A stretch of DNA of 64,000 nucleotides. Origin: Quillaja saponaria. Lineage: Eukaryota > Streptophyta > Magnoliopsida > Fabales > Quillajaceae. Below are positions 24,501 to 39,199 of the stretch, piece by piece (within the stretch, counting starts at the first letter, position 1; each line of letters starts with the position of its first letter). The notes beneath the pieces are model-generated. The model saw only the letters and a program-made list of their open reading frames with translations, was not told the origin of the DNA and made no database searches. The DNA lies in contig CM055611.1 in assembly GCA_029379385.1 (NCBI GenBank), positions 14,578,062 to 14,642,061 on the forward strand, in the 5' to 3' direction. Made by a program: the position numbers and the translations under genes.

Positions 24501-24841
24501 ATTATTATGATGAGAATCGGAGTGGAGTTCCTTGTTGTCTTTGTTGTTGTAGTAGTTATTGTATAACAATATAAATGTGTTTCTAAATTTTATGAGCATG
24601 TTCCACTTTATGGAGAGCCTCTACCAAAATTTTTAAATAAATTGTTATAAGTTTCGGTAAATAAATTTATTTATTTTAGTTAACTCATGTTTTATAAAAT
24701 TTACTTTTACTCTTTAGTTTAGTCAAGTGCTGTGTTTGTTTCTTGTTTGAAGTGAGGGTTACGGAGGTTTGAACATCCATTCCTCTTGCCAATCATACCT
24801 TCATTCCTCTACCCAATCATACCTCTGAGAGGGGTATGACA
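21556..24841 (+). mobile_element. Solo LTR, same family, diverged
   Basis: The start region (tttataaccaatattata ... tttaaacacaatgtgtaaat) aligns with the start of the LTR at 44249, and the end reads gagaggggtatgaca. Block B lacks it: 48361-48400 joins 'ggcaccca' to 'aacaaatctcaataaattt' directly. The exact left end and target duplication are blurred by mutations. A local duplication of the 'ccaatcatacct' words lies just before its right end (24788-24823). The reading frame at 22000-22197 is inside the LTR and not a gene. Confidence 0.8.
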
Positions 24842-26517
24842 TAACAAATCTCAATAAATTTAGCAAGATGAAATTTAATATATTTGGCTAGAAATGTAAA
24901 AAGGAAGAAATTGTAAATTTTATAGGAATTTTAATTAAATTTTACACTAACATATATGTTCTAAACAAAAAATATAATTTATTTTAAATAAAATCAGAAA
25001 TTTAGTAAAAGGAATTTCGAGTTGAACCTATTCTCTCTCTCAATTGAACACAAATAGACGCAGAAAATTGAAAGCAAATTAATGAATACTCTTGAATCGC
25101 AATACCATGACCAAGAATGACGGTAAGAAAGCGAATGCCACCATTAATTAATTTTTCTTTATTCTTTATACTAATTTTTTAAAATTTCAATTTTTAGACC
25201 TTTTAATTATCTATTTAGATTAATATTTTAAAAAAACCATGTGTTATTTTTTTTTTTAATTTATCAATTAAATATGTCACTAATCACAATTTTAAAAAAA
25301 AGTCAAAAAGCACATGTACCGTTCAAATGTATAATATCTACGAATCTAGTGACTAGTCTAGTCACGATCTAAAAAACAAGTGTTGTCACATGTCTTTCAT
25401 TTTTGTACATTCATATAATTATTTTTATTTTTATATATTAGGAGTGCTTGAACTTGGCATAGACGTGTGAGAGGACAAGTACAAACCAGTTGAGCTAAGC
25501 CCTCCTTTTTATCATTAATTAATTAGTGAGAAGAGTAAAGATGTAATTTATATGTAATGTAAATTTATACTATATTAATAATGTGAGAATTATCACATTG
25601 ACTCCTCCCTCAATTGGTATCAAAGCCCCCATTTTGAGCATTAATGTTCATATATTGACTTTTAGATGTTTGAGGCATGATGAGGTCCAACTTAAAGTAC
25701 AGCTCTGATACCATGTTAGAGCTCACTATTGAAAACCAGAAAATAAGAGATTTATTGTTTTATATGTAATGTGAAGCTCATCAAAACAAAATTTGTCTTT
25801 CCTAAATATATTATAACCCAACTGAGTTAGTGAGTTGTTAGAAGTGAGAAACAATACAAAATAGATGAGCGAGCCTGTCAATATATCTAAAATATAATGT
25901 CTATATTTGGTTTAACTTTTAAAATAATTGTAAGCTTAAAACTTTTACATACATATGTTTGGCAATAGAGATTTTAATTTTGGAGTTTCATCAAAAAGTG
26001 TTTATGAGATTTCTAAGTTCTAAAAGTTGAAACTAGAAATAAATATTTTTTTTAATAGAAAACAAAAAAAATTCAAATAAATTTTATTGATTTTGTATTT
26101 GTACACATATACTCATAAAATATTTTTACTTACATTATTTTTGCAAACAGATTAATTAATCAAATAGATCCAATATTTATTTTTGATAGCAAAACACAAA
26201 ATAAAGAAAATATAATAACTTGAGACACATCATCACATGACCCACGTCAATGTGAGCTCTTTCTAGTTGTATTTTTTTATTTTAGTTTTTTTTTAATAAT
26301 TACAAAAATGTAAATTAAAAATGTTGATAAAGTGTTTTTAATGAATAAACATAAAAAAATAAAAAATAAAAAATAAAAATAAAAAAAACTTATCAATGAA
26401 TCTTTTTTCTTTTTCAAAAGTATTAATCACTTATTATTATAAAATCAACTAAGTTCGTACTTCTAAATAAATTTGTCCAATAAGTTAATTTTTTTGATAT
26501 AATCAAATACATAATAA
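24842..26517. repeat. Block A left part, copy of about 48377-49790
   Basis: It is collinear with block B from 'aacaaatctcaataaattt' to 'agacacatcatcacatg'. Both copies keep the mixed-composition stretch 'gtatcaaagcccccatttt' and 'cagctctgata'. No coding frame was seen. Confidence 0.75.
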
Positions 26518-29500
26518 TTAGTATTTTTTTTTCTTATAAATAACATATTTTCTTAACCTATTTCTTTTGATATAACTATTGTTTTGATCCCTCAAAATTA
26601 CTTCTGCTTTGAACATTTCAATCCGGTAATAATATTTTTTTATTAATTTATTTTGAGATTTCAAAATTCTAAATTAAGTCCCATTTCATTCATAAATATT
26701 GAAATAACTCTACGTACACATCTTATTGTTAAAAATCACATAAATTATTTTGCAAATCATAAAATAAATTCAATCATTATTTTTTCTATGTCAAGTAAGA
26801 TTATTTCATTTATACATATTAAATGAACTAAAAATAAGTTAGCTACTGTTTTTAAATTATCATATTGTGAGGGTGCTTTTCGTTCGTGTTACCTCCAATT
26901 TTAATTAATATTGAATTTTTCCCTCCATCTATTAATGGTGAGGGGCTACTTGGATAACCACCACATCTCCAGGAGGTTGACAATATTAATTATCACGATA
27001 AAGTGTTAATTTTATGTGTCTTCTACATAGAAGCTACCATAGGTTAACTTGATCATATGTTACATTCACGATAAAGGCATATAATATACTTTTTAATTAA
27101 GTTAAAGATTATGAGTTTTAATCTTGAGAACATAAATTGACATGCTAATTAACTATGAACTATGTTTAATGATCTAATATGATGTTTCTAATTACGAAAA
27201 ATAAGCCAACCTGAGGTCTAATCATTTATTTAGTAGATTTAGAGATAATGGTGCTAGTTTTGTTAAGGAATAATTATTTTTCTGATAGATCTTAAGATGT
27301 TTGTAGTTTTAGTAATAGAATTTGTCTCTTATTTTTTTGGAGTTTTGCTGCAGTGAATACAATCCACTACTCTTTTACTAGGAGTTTTTGACCTGGAGTA
27401 TCATATGGACACCAATTTTTGAATCTCTACAACATCTATGCTAATTAACTTATGTTGAAACACTAGTTTTGATCCGGGTATATCAATTTTTTGTTTATGC
27501 TGTAAGTGGGATTAGGCTGATTTATTAATAATATTTTTAAGTTTATCTCTTTAAAAAAAAAAATTAATTACGACAAATAAATATAGTATATTATTACTAG
27601 TTAAATTGAAGGTTCTGTTATAATTCAAAGATAAACTTGTGATTATAACATACAAATCATGAATGAGATTAGACTTACACCTAAATGATGTGAGAATACT
27701 CATTAAAAAAAAATCATGTTAGATATCAATTTCGTTAATTTTATATACTATATATTATTCATGATTTTAAGATTTTAACATATAAGAAAGCACTAGATTT
27801 GTTAATTATATATATGTTCATTCATTCCTATCATAATACAATATTATGTTACTAGTATTTATGATTATATATAGCACGTAAGATCACAATAGTAATAAAT
27901 ATACGTACCACATTAATTAAAATAATATTATATTATTAGTAATTATATGTATCTATGCTATTTTAAAATTAGGCAATAGCTCTAAATACTATTTGTAAAA
28001 TAGGCAATACTTTATAGCTCATTTGACGTATTGTATAAGAATAATATAATAATATAAAAATATCTAGTTGATTCTTATAAATAATACAAAATTTTTATAT
28101 TTATTATCTTAATAAATATCATAAAGACACTCTTTAGAAAAATTCATTCACTATTATATTTCATCCACACAACTCATCTGAAAATTTCACATTGTTGATT
28201 GCTTGAATTATAGCTAACTTACTGTACAAAAAAAAGAAAAAAAAGATAAGAGAATCTAACCTTTTCTTTTTGTCAGTCAACTTCCCACATGGAATATTTT
28301 TATTTGTATGTGGAGAGAATGAGTAACAACTACGTTTACAATTACCAATTTCCAAATAAGTTTTAATTTTATTCTTTTACTAATTACAATCTCAACAATT
28401 TTGAAGTAATCAGAACCTAAATTACTCTATTTCTCGACTTATTAAAAAATGAATTTTAGTTTTATAAATTAATTAATGTATTTTTGAAAAATAACTTTAC
28501 TTAATTAATAATATTTAAATTTTAAATTAAAGATAGAAATAATATAAAAAGTTTCAATTTAAAATTTAAGATTTATTTAGAATTTTTTTTTAAAATTGTG
28601 AGTTATTGATAATATAATTTTATTATAAAATTTAAATAAATTTTTTTTTTTAAATGACTTAGGATGACTGTTCTTAAGAATTTAAAATTAAAAAATAAAG
28701 AGAAGGAGAGGAGGGGGAGGGGGAGTATAGTCAATGGAAAGGACAAGGGATTGCAGGCATCACAATTCACATGGGAAAAAAAGAATAGATTTGCCATTCA
28801 AGCGTGCCCCGACGAGTGATTTTATATCAAACACATTTGTCGTACACCACTTCTTCTTCTTCTGTTTTTTTAATATCATTATTTGAATGGATTAAGCACC
28901 TTTCTGTATTATTAAATATTTTATAAATACACTAAAACATAAAAATAAAATCACTAAATTTTCTACTTTTTCATCCACTTAACAATCTCAATAATTTTGC
29001 TTTTGCGTACACATAGCACTACCCTAACAAAAAAAATTGTCCAGAGAGTAATAATGCAACAAACTCAATAATTTTGCTTCATCATTGTCTGACCAAGTAT
29101 ATATGAGATACAGACAAATAATATTTACTATCATTAAAGTATCTTTATTTTTTTATATCAAAAATATATTATTATTATTATCTCATAACTTTTCAAGATA
29201 TTTATAATTTCTTCTTCTTCTTTTTTATGTTGATATTATTAGAATTTAGACAAAAAATATTAATTTAAATTATTATATTTAGTGTCAAGGCACATACATG
29301 CTGAGTTTATAAAAGAAATGTCTTTAAAGTATTTAGTTTGTTCGATTTCATCCTAAACTATTATATTTTATTAAATTCATCTTATATTATCTTTTATAGT
29401 AATCTTATTTAAAATATCTAAATTATCATAAAATCTAATTTTATAATGTTAGAGGGAGGTGATGAATAGGAGTGAGAGAGAAAATTATTATATTTTTAAA

Positions 29501-30990
29501 AAATTTTGTTTTATTAACTTAGCACCCAAAACAAAATTTTTAAATTTAAATCATAATCTTCATTTAAGTTATTAATGGTGGTAGAAGGAGGGTTCCATTA
29601 CAAAAAATATTTAAATAAGTATGAAATAAAATTGATAAAAGTGTGATAATATTAGGAGACTAGATTTTATTTTTCCTAGTGAAGGAGGAGGCATCCTCTT
29701 TCAGTCACCTAGGGAAGAAAATTAAGACAAAAAGAAATAGAGAATCGAAGAAAGCTGCTAACAAGATATAGAAGAAGAATAAAAAAAAGTAAAATTTTCT
29801 TGAAAATTGTTGGGCCAGTTTGATTAGAAAAAAGAAAGAAAAGAAGGCTTTTTTGGTATATGTCGATTACATTATTTTTTATTTTAATTTTAAAAAAATT
29901 ATTTTTTCTAATTAGGTCCTCTATGATTTAATTTTTTTTCTTCTATTTTGGTTCTTCATAATTTAATTTATTTTAATTGAGTTTTTAATTAATTTATAAT
30001 AATTAAATTAAGATCAAATTAAACGAAAGTAGTTAACATATTTTTTGGAGATTATGAAAAAATGAATAGGCATGCATGAAAAGAAAAATAATGAATATTG
30101 GCTCCATTATTAGACAAATTTGTTTCCTCAATATTAAATGCTACATTTGAATTTTTTTTTTTTTCCAAAAATAAAATTATTCATAATTCATTAAATTAGT
30201 TTTTATGCATTCTTAACCATATCTTAAAATGTTGTGTTATATTTAAATTTAATAGTTTTGGGTTGATTAAAAATTTAATATATATATTTTTTTAAATTAA
30301 ATCTCAGAAGATCAAAATAGAAACAATTAAGTCTAGGAGGACCTGATTAAAAATAATAATTTCTAAGGACCAAAATAAAAGATAATGAATATTGACTTCA
30401 TTATTAAAAATACTATATATTATTCATGATTCTAAAATTACAATATATAAGAGAGCACTATATTTATTAATTATATATATATTCATCCATTACTATCATA
30501 ATTCAATATCATGCTTTTGGACCACTAGTATTTATGATTATAACACATAAGATCACAACAGTTAAAAAAAAAAACCAACATTCGATCAGAGTCATTAATT
30601 AAAATAATGTTATATTATTAGTAATTATATATATATATATATATACTATTCTAAAAACATGCAACACCTTTAGAGCTCATTTAACGTGTCGTATAAGAAT
30701 AACATGACAATATAAAATATTTAATCAGCTCTTATACATGATACAAAATTTTTCTATTTATTATTTTAACAAGTATTATAAGGACACTAGTTAGAAAAAT
30801 TTATTAACTAATATATATCAACCACACAACTCATAAATAACGAGATAAAGAACAACACATGATAGTTATACTAATTTTGAAGAGATCCACATCACTTTCT
30901 TGAAAATGTTGTCAGTTTGTTTAAGATTTTGAAAAAAACTAGATTATCTAATTTTTAGATAAATAAATCTTCCCACTGTTATGTGTACTA
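26518..30990. repeat. Internal repeat unit U1 (about 4.5 kb)
   Basis: This is the first full copy of a unit repeated at 30991, 50040 and 54869. Landmarks in order are 'gtgagggtgctttt' (26868), 'ccaccacatctccaggaggt' (26958), 'caagcgtgcccc' (28799), 'ggtgatgaataggagtgag' (29457), 'gaggcatcctctttcagtca' (29687) and 'ctcataaataacgagata' (30830). It is AT-rich with no credible gene; small reading frames are not conserved between the copies. Confidence 0.8.
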
Positions 30991-33900
30991 TATGTAATAA
31001 TATTTTTTATTAATTTATTTTGGGATTTAAAAATTCTTAATCAAGTACCATTTCATTCATAAATATTAGAATAATTCTACATACACATCTTAATGTTAAA
31101 AATCACCAAAATTGTTTTTCAAATCATAAAATGAAATTCAACCCGTTATTATTTCTATGTCAAATAAGATTATTTCGTTTATACATATTAGATGAACTAA
31201 AAATAAATTAGCTACTGTTTTTAAATAATCATATTGTGAGGGTGCTTTTCGTTCATGTTCCCTCCAATTTTAATTAATATTGAATTTTTCCCTCCATCTA
31301 TTAATGGTGAGGGGTTACTTGGATAACCACCACATCTCCAGGAGGTTGACAATATTAATTATTTGATGTGTCGTCTACATAGAAGCTACCATAGGTTAAC
31401 ATGATCTTATGTTATATTCAAGACAAAGGCATATAATATAATATTTAATTAAGTTAAAGATTATGAGTTTTAATCTTGAGAACATAAAGTGACAAGCTAA
31501 TTAACTATGAACTATGTTTAATGATCTAATATGATGTTTCTAATTATGAAAAATATGCCAACCTGAAGTCTAATAATTTATATAGCAGATTTAGAGATAA
31601 TGGTGTTAGTTTTCTCTGATATAATAATTTTTCTGTCAGTTCTTAAGATTTTTGTAGTTTTCGTAACATAATTTGTCTCTTATTTTTTAGGACTTTTACT
31701 GCAATGGATCCGATCTATTACTTTCTTTTTGGGAGTTTCTGACTTAGATTATCATATGGGCAATAATTTTTGAATCTCTACAACATCTATGGTGGATATT
31801 AAAAAAGATGAAGAGTCATCGATGTTTTACAATTTTTATGTCATGTAAAGGAGTAGAACATAAATCTTTATTTTTGTTAAAAGGAAAAAAAGTTAAAACT
31901 CATGTTGTAACACTAGATCCGAGTATATCAATTTTTTGTTTATGCTGTAAGTGGGGTTAGGCTGATTTATTAATAATATTTTTAAGTTTTTCTCTTAAAA
32001 AAATAAATGAAGTTACGACAAATAAGTATAGTATATTATTACTAGTTAAATTGAAGGTTGTGTTATAACTCAAAGATAAACTTGTGATTATAACGTATAC
32101 AAACCATGAATGAGATTAGACTCACATCCAAAAAATGTAAAAATTCTCGTAAAAAAAATTAAAATAAAATCATGTTAGATATCATTATTGTTAGTTTTGT
32201 ATACTATATTTATTCATGATTCTAAGATTACAACATATAAGAGAGCACTATATTTGTTAATTATATATATTTTCATTCATTACTATCGTAATACAATATT
32301 ATGTTACTAGCATTTATGATTATATATAACACATAAGATCACAACAGTAAATAAATATACGTACCTCATTAATTAAAGTAATATTATATGTATCTATACT
32401 ATTTAAAAAATAGACATTTAGAGCTGATTTGGCTTATTGTATATGGATAATATGAACGTATAGAAATATCCAATTGACTCTTATAAATAATACAAAATTT
32501 TTATATTTATTACCTTAATAGTGTCCTAAAGACACTCCTTAGAAAAATTCATTCACTAATATATATCATCCACTCAACTCATGAAAATTTCACATTCTTG
32601 GTTGCTTGAATTATTGCTAACTTACTATACCAAAAAAAAAAAAAAAAAAGAATCCAACCTTTTCTTTTTGCAAACCAACTTCTGACATAGAATATATTTT
32701 ATTTGTTCGTGGAAAAATGAGTGACAATTACGTTTACAATTAATTACCAATTTCCAATTGAGTTTTAAGTTTATTCTTTTACTAATTACAATCTCAATAA
32801 TTTTGAAGTAATCAGAACCTAAATTACTCCATTTCTCAACTTATTAAATAATGAATTTTAGTTTTATAAATTAATTAATGTATTTTTGAAAAATAAGTTT
32901 ACTTAATTATTAATATATAAAATTAAAGATAAAAATGATATAAAAAGTTTCAATTTAAAATTTAAGATTTATTTAGAAAAATATTTTAAAAATAAGTTTA
33001 TTGATAATAAAATTTACTATAAAATTTAAATAAATCTTCTAAAAAAAAAAGACTTAGGGTGACTTTCTTAAGAATTTAAAATTAAAAATAGAGAGAAGGA
33101 AAGGAGAGGGAGCATCAAAAGAGAAGAATAGGTTTGCTATTCAAGCGTGTACCAAGGAGTGATTTTATATCAAACACGTGGCGTCCACTTCTTCTTCTTC
33201 TCCTCTTTTTCGTATCTTTTTTTAAATGAATGAAATATCTTATTGTTATATAAATTACAAATATTATTAAGAGTATTACAAATATTTTTAATATAAAAAT
33301 AAATCACTACATTTTCTACTATTTATCTTCATTTTAGTTATTAATGGTGGTATAGTCAAGGAAAAGGACAAGGGTCTGCATCACATGGGAAAAAGAGAAT
33401 AGGTTTGCTACTCAAGCGTGCCCCAAGGAGTGATTTTATATCAAACACATGTCGTCTACTTCTTCCTTCTTCTTCTTTTTTTCATATCTTTATTTAAATG
33501 AATTAAGCATCTTTGTTGGTATTGTTAGGTAAATCACAAATATTATTAGATGTATTACCGATATATTATAATACAACAATAAAATCACTATATTTTTTAT
33601 TTTTTGTCCATCTAACAATTTCAATAGTTTTGCCTTTTCGTACACATAACACTTTCCTAACGAAAACATCGTACAAAGAGTAGTAATGCAACAAACTCAA
33701 TAATGTTATTTCATCATTGTCCGATTAAGTATATGACATACAGACAACTAAAATTTACTATCATTAAAGTATCTTTATTTTTTATATCAAAAATATATTA
33801 TTATTATCTATAACTTTTGAAGATATTTATAATGTCTTTTTTTTTTTTTAAATTGATATTGTTAGAGTTTAGACTAAAATTTTTAATTAGATTTAAATTA

Positions 33901-35137
33901 TTATATTTAGTGTCAAGGATATGCTTAGTTTATAAAAAAAAAATGTATATAGTTTGTTCAATTTCATCATAAACTGTTATATTTTATCAAATTTATCTTA
34001 TATTATCTTTTTTAGTAATCTTATTTTAAAATATTTAAGTCATCATAAAATCTAATTTTATAATGTTAGAGGGAGGTGATGAATAGGAGTGAGAAAGAAA
34101 ATTAATTTTTTTTTTAATTTTTGTTTTATTAACTTAGTTCACATGACAAAATTTTTAAATTTAAATCATAATCTTTATTTTAGTTATTAATGGTGGTAGA
34201 AGGATGGTTCCATCAGTCACCTAGGGAAGAAAATTAAGACAAAAAGAAATAGAGAATCAAAGAAAGCTGCTAACAAAATATAGAAGAAGAATTCAAAAAG
34301 GTAAAATTTTCTTGAACATTGGTCGGCCAGTTTGATTAGAAAAGAAAAGAAAAGAAGGCTTTTTTAGTTTATGACGATTGCATTAAATTTTTTTAATCAG
34401 GTCCCCCATGATTAGTTTTTTTTTTTTTTTTTTTTCCTTCTATTTTGGTTATTCATAATTTAATTGAGTTTTTAATTAAGTTATAATAATTAACTTAAGA
34501 TCAAATTAAACAAAATTATTTAACATATTTTTAGGACATTATGAAAAAATAAATATCAATGCATGAAAAGAAAAATAATGAATATTAGCTTAATTATAAG
34601 AAAAATTTGTTGCCTCAATTTCAAATGCTACATCTGAATTTTTTTTTTTTTTAAATAATTTTTTTCATAATTCATAAAATTATTTTTTATGCATTCTTAA
34701 CCATATCTTAAAATGTTGCATTATGTTTAAATTTAATAGTTTTGGGTTGATTAAGAGTTCAATTAAAAAAAAAAATTAAATCTCATAAGATCAAAATAGA
34801 AACAATTAAGTCTTGGATGACCTGATTAAAAATAATAATTTTTAAAGGACCAAAATAAAAGATAATGAATATTGACTTCATTATTAAAAATGCTATATAT
34901 TATTCATGATTCTAAGATTACAATATATAATAGAGCACTATATTTATTAATTTTATACATGTTCATTACTATCATAATTCAATATCATGTTTTTGGACCA
35001 CTAGTATTTATGATTATAACACATAAGATCATAACAGTGAATAAATATACCTACATTCCATCCGAGTCATTAATTAAAATAATATTATATTACTAGTAAT
35101 TATATATATTTAAACTATTCTAGAAATATGAGACATC
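30991..35137. repeat. Internal repeat unit U2
   Basis: It is collinear with U1, with the same landmarks at 31242, 31328, 33143, 34074 and 34210. It has an extra partial tandem copy of the 'caagcgtg ... caaacacatgtcgt' stretch (33143 and again 33413). The unit stops near 35137, where the order jumps back to an earlier landmark. Confidence 0.75.
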
Positions 35138-36819
35138 TTTATTTGTCAGTCAACTTCTGACATGGAATATATTTTATTTGTCAGTAAAAAAAAAGTGACA
35201 ACTACGTTTGCAATTACCAATTTCCAAATGAGTTTTAAGTTTCTACTTTTACTTATTACAATCTCAACAATTTTGAAGTAATCAGAACCTAAATTACTCC
35301 ATTTCTCAACTTATTAAATAACGAATTTTAGTTTTATAAATTAATTAATGCATTTTTGAAATTTTTTTTTTTTACTTAATTATCAATATTTAATATTAAA
35401 GATAAAAATAATATAAAAAAGTTTCAATTTAAAATTGAAGATTTATTTAGAAAAATATTTTGAAAATAAGAGTTAATGATAATATAATTTTATTATACAA
35501 ATTAATTAAAATATTAAAAAATAAGACTTAGGGTGACTTTTCTTAAGAATTTAAAATTAAAAAAATAAAGAGAAGGAAAGGAGAGGGAGTATAGTCAAGG
35601 GAAATGACAATGGCTTGTTTGCATCACCTGGGAAAGGAATATTGCTGCATCACATGTGAAAAAGAGAAGAAAGGTTTGCTATTCAAGCGTGCCCCAAGGA
35701 GTGATTCTTTATCAAACACATATGTCGTCCACTTCTTCTTATTGTTTTTTCCGTGCCATTATTTGAAGGAATTAAGAATCTTTCTGGGTATTATCATGTG
35801 AACTACAAATATTATTAAGTGCATTACAAATATATTAAAAACACAAATAAAATTACTATACTTTTTTTTTTTTTGTCTACAAACATTAGATAATACATAT
35901 TGCACTACCAAAGTAAACATTATGATGAAGTACAAATAGTAAAAATGCAACAAACTCAATAATTTTGCTTTACTGGTAGTTCCATTATTGTCCGACCAAG
36001 TATATATGAGATTGTGATGTATAAATAAAATATAGGCAAATAATATTTAATATCATTAAAGTATCTTTATTTTTTATATCAAAAATATATTATTATTATC
36101 TCATATCTTTTGAAGATATTTATAATATCTTTTTTTACATTGATATATCAGAATTTAGACGAAAATTGTTAATTAGAGGAACGTGATGAATAGAAATGAG
36201 AAAGAAAATTTTTAAAATTTTTTTTTTTTTTATTAATTTAGCACACATGACAAAATTTTTAAATTTAAATCATAATCTTCATTTTAGTTATTAATGATGG
36301 TAGAAGGAGGGTTCCATTAAAATTGATAATATCTTCAAAAATATCTTTTTTTACATTGATATTATTAGAATTTAGACGAAAATTGTTAATTAGAGGGAGG
36401 TGATAAATAGGAGTGAGAAAAAAAAATTATTATTTTTTAATTTTTGTTTTATTAACTTAGCACACATGACAAATTTTTTTAATTTAAATCATAATCTTCA
36501 TTTTAGAAGGAGGGTTCCATTAAAAAATATATATATATATATTTAAATAGGTAAGAAATTAAATTGATAAAAGTGTGATAATATTAGGAGACTAGATTTT
36601 ATTTTTCCTAATGAAGGAGGAGGCATCCTCTTTCAGTCACCTAGGGAAGAAAATTATGAAAAAAATAAATAAAGAATCAAAGAGAGCTGCTAACAAGATA
36701 AAGAAGCAGAATAAAAAATAAAAATAAAAATAAGTAAAATTTTCTTGAAAATTGGTGGGCCAATTTTATTAGAAAAGGCAAAGAAGGCTTATTAAGTTGA
36801 TGACGATTACATTATTTTT

Positions 36820-36855
<36 letters not shown>

Positions 36856-37935
36856 TTTTATATATATATATTAGTTTTTTTTTTTTTTTTTTTTCCTATT
36901 TTGGTTCTTCATAATTTTATTTATTTTAATTGATTTTTTAATTAAGTTATAATAATTAAATTAAGATCAAATTAAACGAAATTAGTTAACATATTTTTAG
37001 GAGATGATGAAAAAATGAATATTAATGCATGAAAAGAAAAATAATGAATATTGGCTCAATTATTAGGCAAATTTGTTTTCTCAATTTTAAATGCTATATT
37101 AAATTTTTTTTTTCCAACAATAAAAATTTTCATAATTCATAAAATTATTTTTATTCATTCTTGACGGTATCAATTAAAACGTTGCGTTATATTTAAATTG
37201 AATAGTTTTGGGTTGATTAAGAATTCAAATTTTTTTTTAAAAATTAAATCTCAGAAGATCAATATAGAGAAAATTAAGTCTTGGAAGACTTGATTAAAAA
37301 TAACAATTTTTAAGGGCCAAAATAAAAAATAATTAATATTGACTTAATTATTAAAAATACTATATATTATTCATGATTCTAAGATTACAATGTATAAGAG
37401 AGAACTATATTTATTAATTATATATATGTTCATTCATTACTATCATAATTCAATATCATGTTTTTGGACCACTAGTATTTATGATTATAACACAGAAGAT
37501 CACAATAATTAATAAATATACCTTCATTCCATCAGAGTCATTAATTAAAATAATATTATATTATTAGAAACTATATATCTATACTATTCTAAAAACAGGC
37601 AACACCCATAAATCTAATTTGATGTATCATATAAATAAAAAAAAATAGTATACAAATATCTAATTGCTCGTATATATAATACAAATTTTTATATTTATTA
37701 CTTTAATAAATATCTTAAAGACACTCTAAAAAATTTTATTCACTAAAATATATCATCCACACAACTAACTCATAAATAAGGAGATAGAAAATAACAAATG
37801 ATAGTTATACTAATATTGAAGAGATTCACATCACTTTCTTCAAAATGTCGTTAATTTTTTAAGATCTTCAAAAGACTAGATTATCTAATTTTTAAATAAA
37901 TGAGCCTCCCCATTATATGTGTATTTTTAATTTTT
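35138..37935. repeat. Partial internal unit U2b
   Basis: From 'tttgtcagtcaacttctgac' onward the sequence repeats the second half of the unit (landmarks 'caagcgtgcccc' at 35682, 'ggcatcctctttcagtcacc' at 36621, 'ctcataaataaggagata' at 37769). A ~220-bp segment around 'gaatttagacgaaaattgtt' is locally duplicated (about 36118-36330 and 36335-36510). No gene was seen. Confidence 0.7.
36822..36850. repeat. (TA)n microsatellite
   Basis: This is an uninterrupted (at)n run of about 29 bases, followed after a short break by a further 'tatatatatata' near 36860. It is absent at the matching place in U1. Confidence 0.8.
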
Positions 37936-39199
37936 AAACAACTAACTATTGTGTATTTTTTTTTTTCTTGATTTTTCTTTTGATGTCTTACGCTTGATTC
38001 CTTATGGACAAAAAACCATTATATGTATATATTTGTTGAGTGGACAATAAGTTGGTGTTGTGTTTTTTACCAACTGAACTAATAAAGAAACAAAAAGGGT
38101 ATAAATGCATGACCAGAGCATTTTTCTTCGTACTTGGGTGATGGGACCTCTGAACTAATAAATTGGTGTGGCCCACCAATTAATACACAGTTACTGTTGA
38201 GTTGAGTTGAATTGCCGAAGACGAAAATGTGATTATGATATTTATAGTTGACAACTATTGTTTTAATTTCTTATAATTGTGTCAGTTTTTAATCTGCTCA
38301 TGCATCAATGTTATATGTTTTAGAATTCGGAATTTTTAATCCAATTGCATTTATAATTCACATATTACTTGTCAAAAAATAAATCTATATAATTTAACGA
38401 TTAATTGACTAATTTTTTATTTATAAAATATAAAAATAATGTAAGTATATTATTAACTTTATGTTAAGTATGATTATTTTGTTAATTTATAATATGTAAA
38501 TAGAATAATGAAATTTGATTAAAAAAATTATGAATCTCAAAAAAAAAATTATTTAAGAAAATTATTAAATAATTAAATTAAAATATGATATAATTTTAAA
38601 TAATCAAAACAGAAGCTTATTTAGTTCAATAATTTGTTTAGAACATATAAAAAATTCATTACATTTTAAGTATTTTCCTTTACTACACTATTTTTTAATT
38701 GAATTTATAGTTGAACAATGAAAAGAGAATATGAGACATCTATTGTTGAGTCCATAAACAATAATAAGTTAAGAGAAAGATGCTTGAAAGATGAAACTAA
38801 TTAAGCAAGAAGGCGAGCAGTAAGTATTGATAACTCTTAAACGATTTATTTAGATAAAAATGTCGGTTTCAATCATATAATATTTAATATTTTCTTATAA
38901 AATGACATGTTTTCTAGACTTATTTTTGACTTTTTAGCAAGAAGGCATAATGTTTCCTATCAAATCAAAATATGAGGGTACCTTACCTACTTTTCTAATT
39001 TTTCTACCAAAAAGAAAAAAAGAAAAAGAAACGAAAAAGGTTTGTAGGTCTGTATATGCCAAACATGAAACTAGTTGATGACATCAGCTGCTAGCTAGTA
39101 TACAATGCACCTACTTAGTTCTTCCCCTTCCTTTATATATATATATATATATATATGCCATTGTGTTGTTTAGTTCTTCATTCACAGCATTAATTTCCA
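37936..39199. other. Upstream region of T2 RNase copy 1
   Basis: Positions 37960-38880 are collinear with 60045-60352 and 61282-61830 of block B. Nearest the gene, about 38890-39105 differs from block B: here it includes 'gatgacatcagctgctagct'. The last ~95 bases, with the TA tract and the leader, are again shared. No other gene was seen. Confidence 0.6.
39133..39154 (+). promoter_or_regulatory. TATA-type (TA)n tract of RNase copy 1
   Basis: A 'tttatatatatata' tract of about 22 bases lies 46 bases before the ATG and is shared with copy 2 (62069-62089). It is preceded in both by 'caatgcacct ... ttagttcttc'. It probably serves as the TATA box. Confidence 0.55.

Noticed and set aside
34872..35096. 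Reading frame recurring with variations near 55969 and elsewhere
   Set aside because: It is AT-rich repeat-unit sequence. The frame is not kept between unit copies (stops and shifts), so there is no sign of coding selection.
26518..37935. Units U1 and U2 as the two LTRs of one giant retrotransposon
   Set aside because: No TG...CA ends, primer site, polypurine tract, target duplication or gag/pol between them was found, and the units also recur as partial copies.
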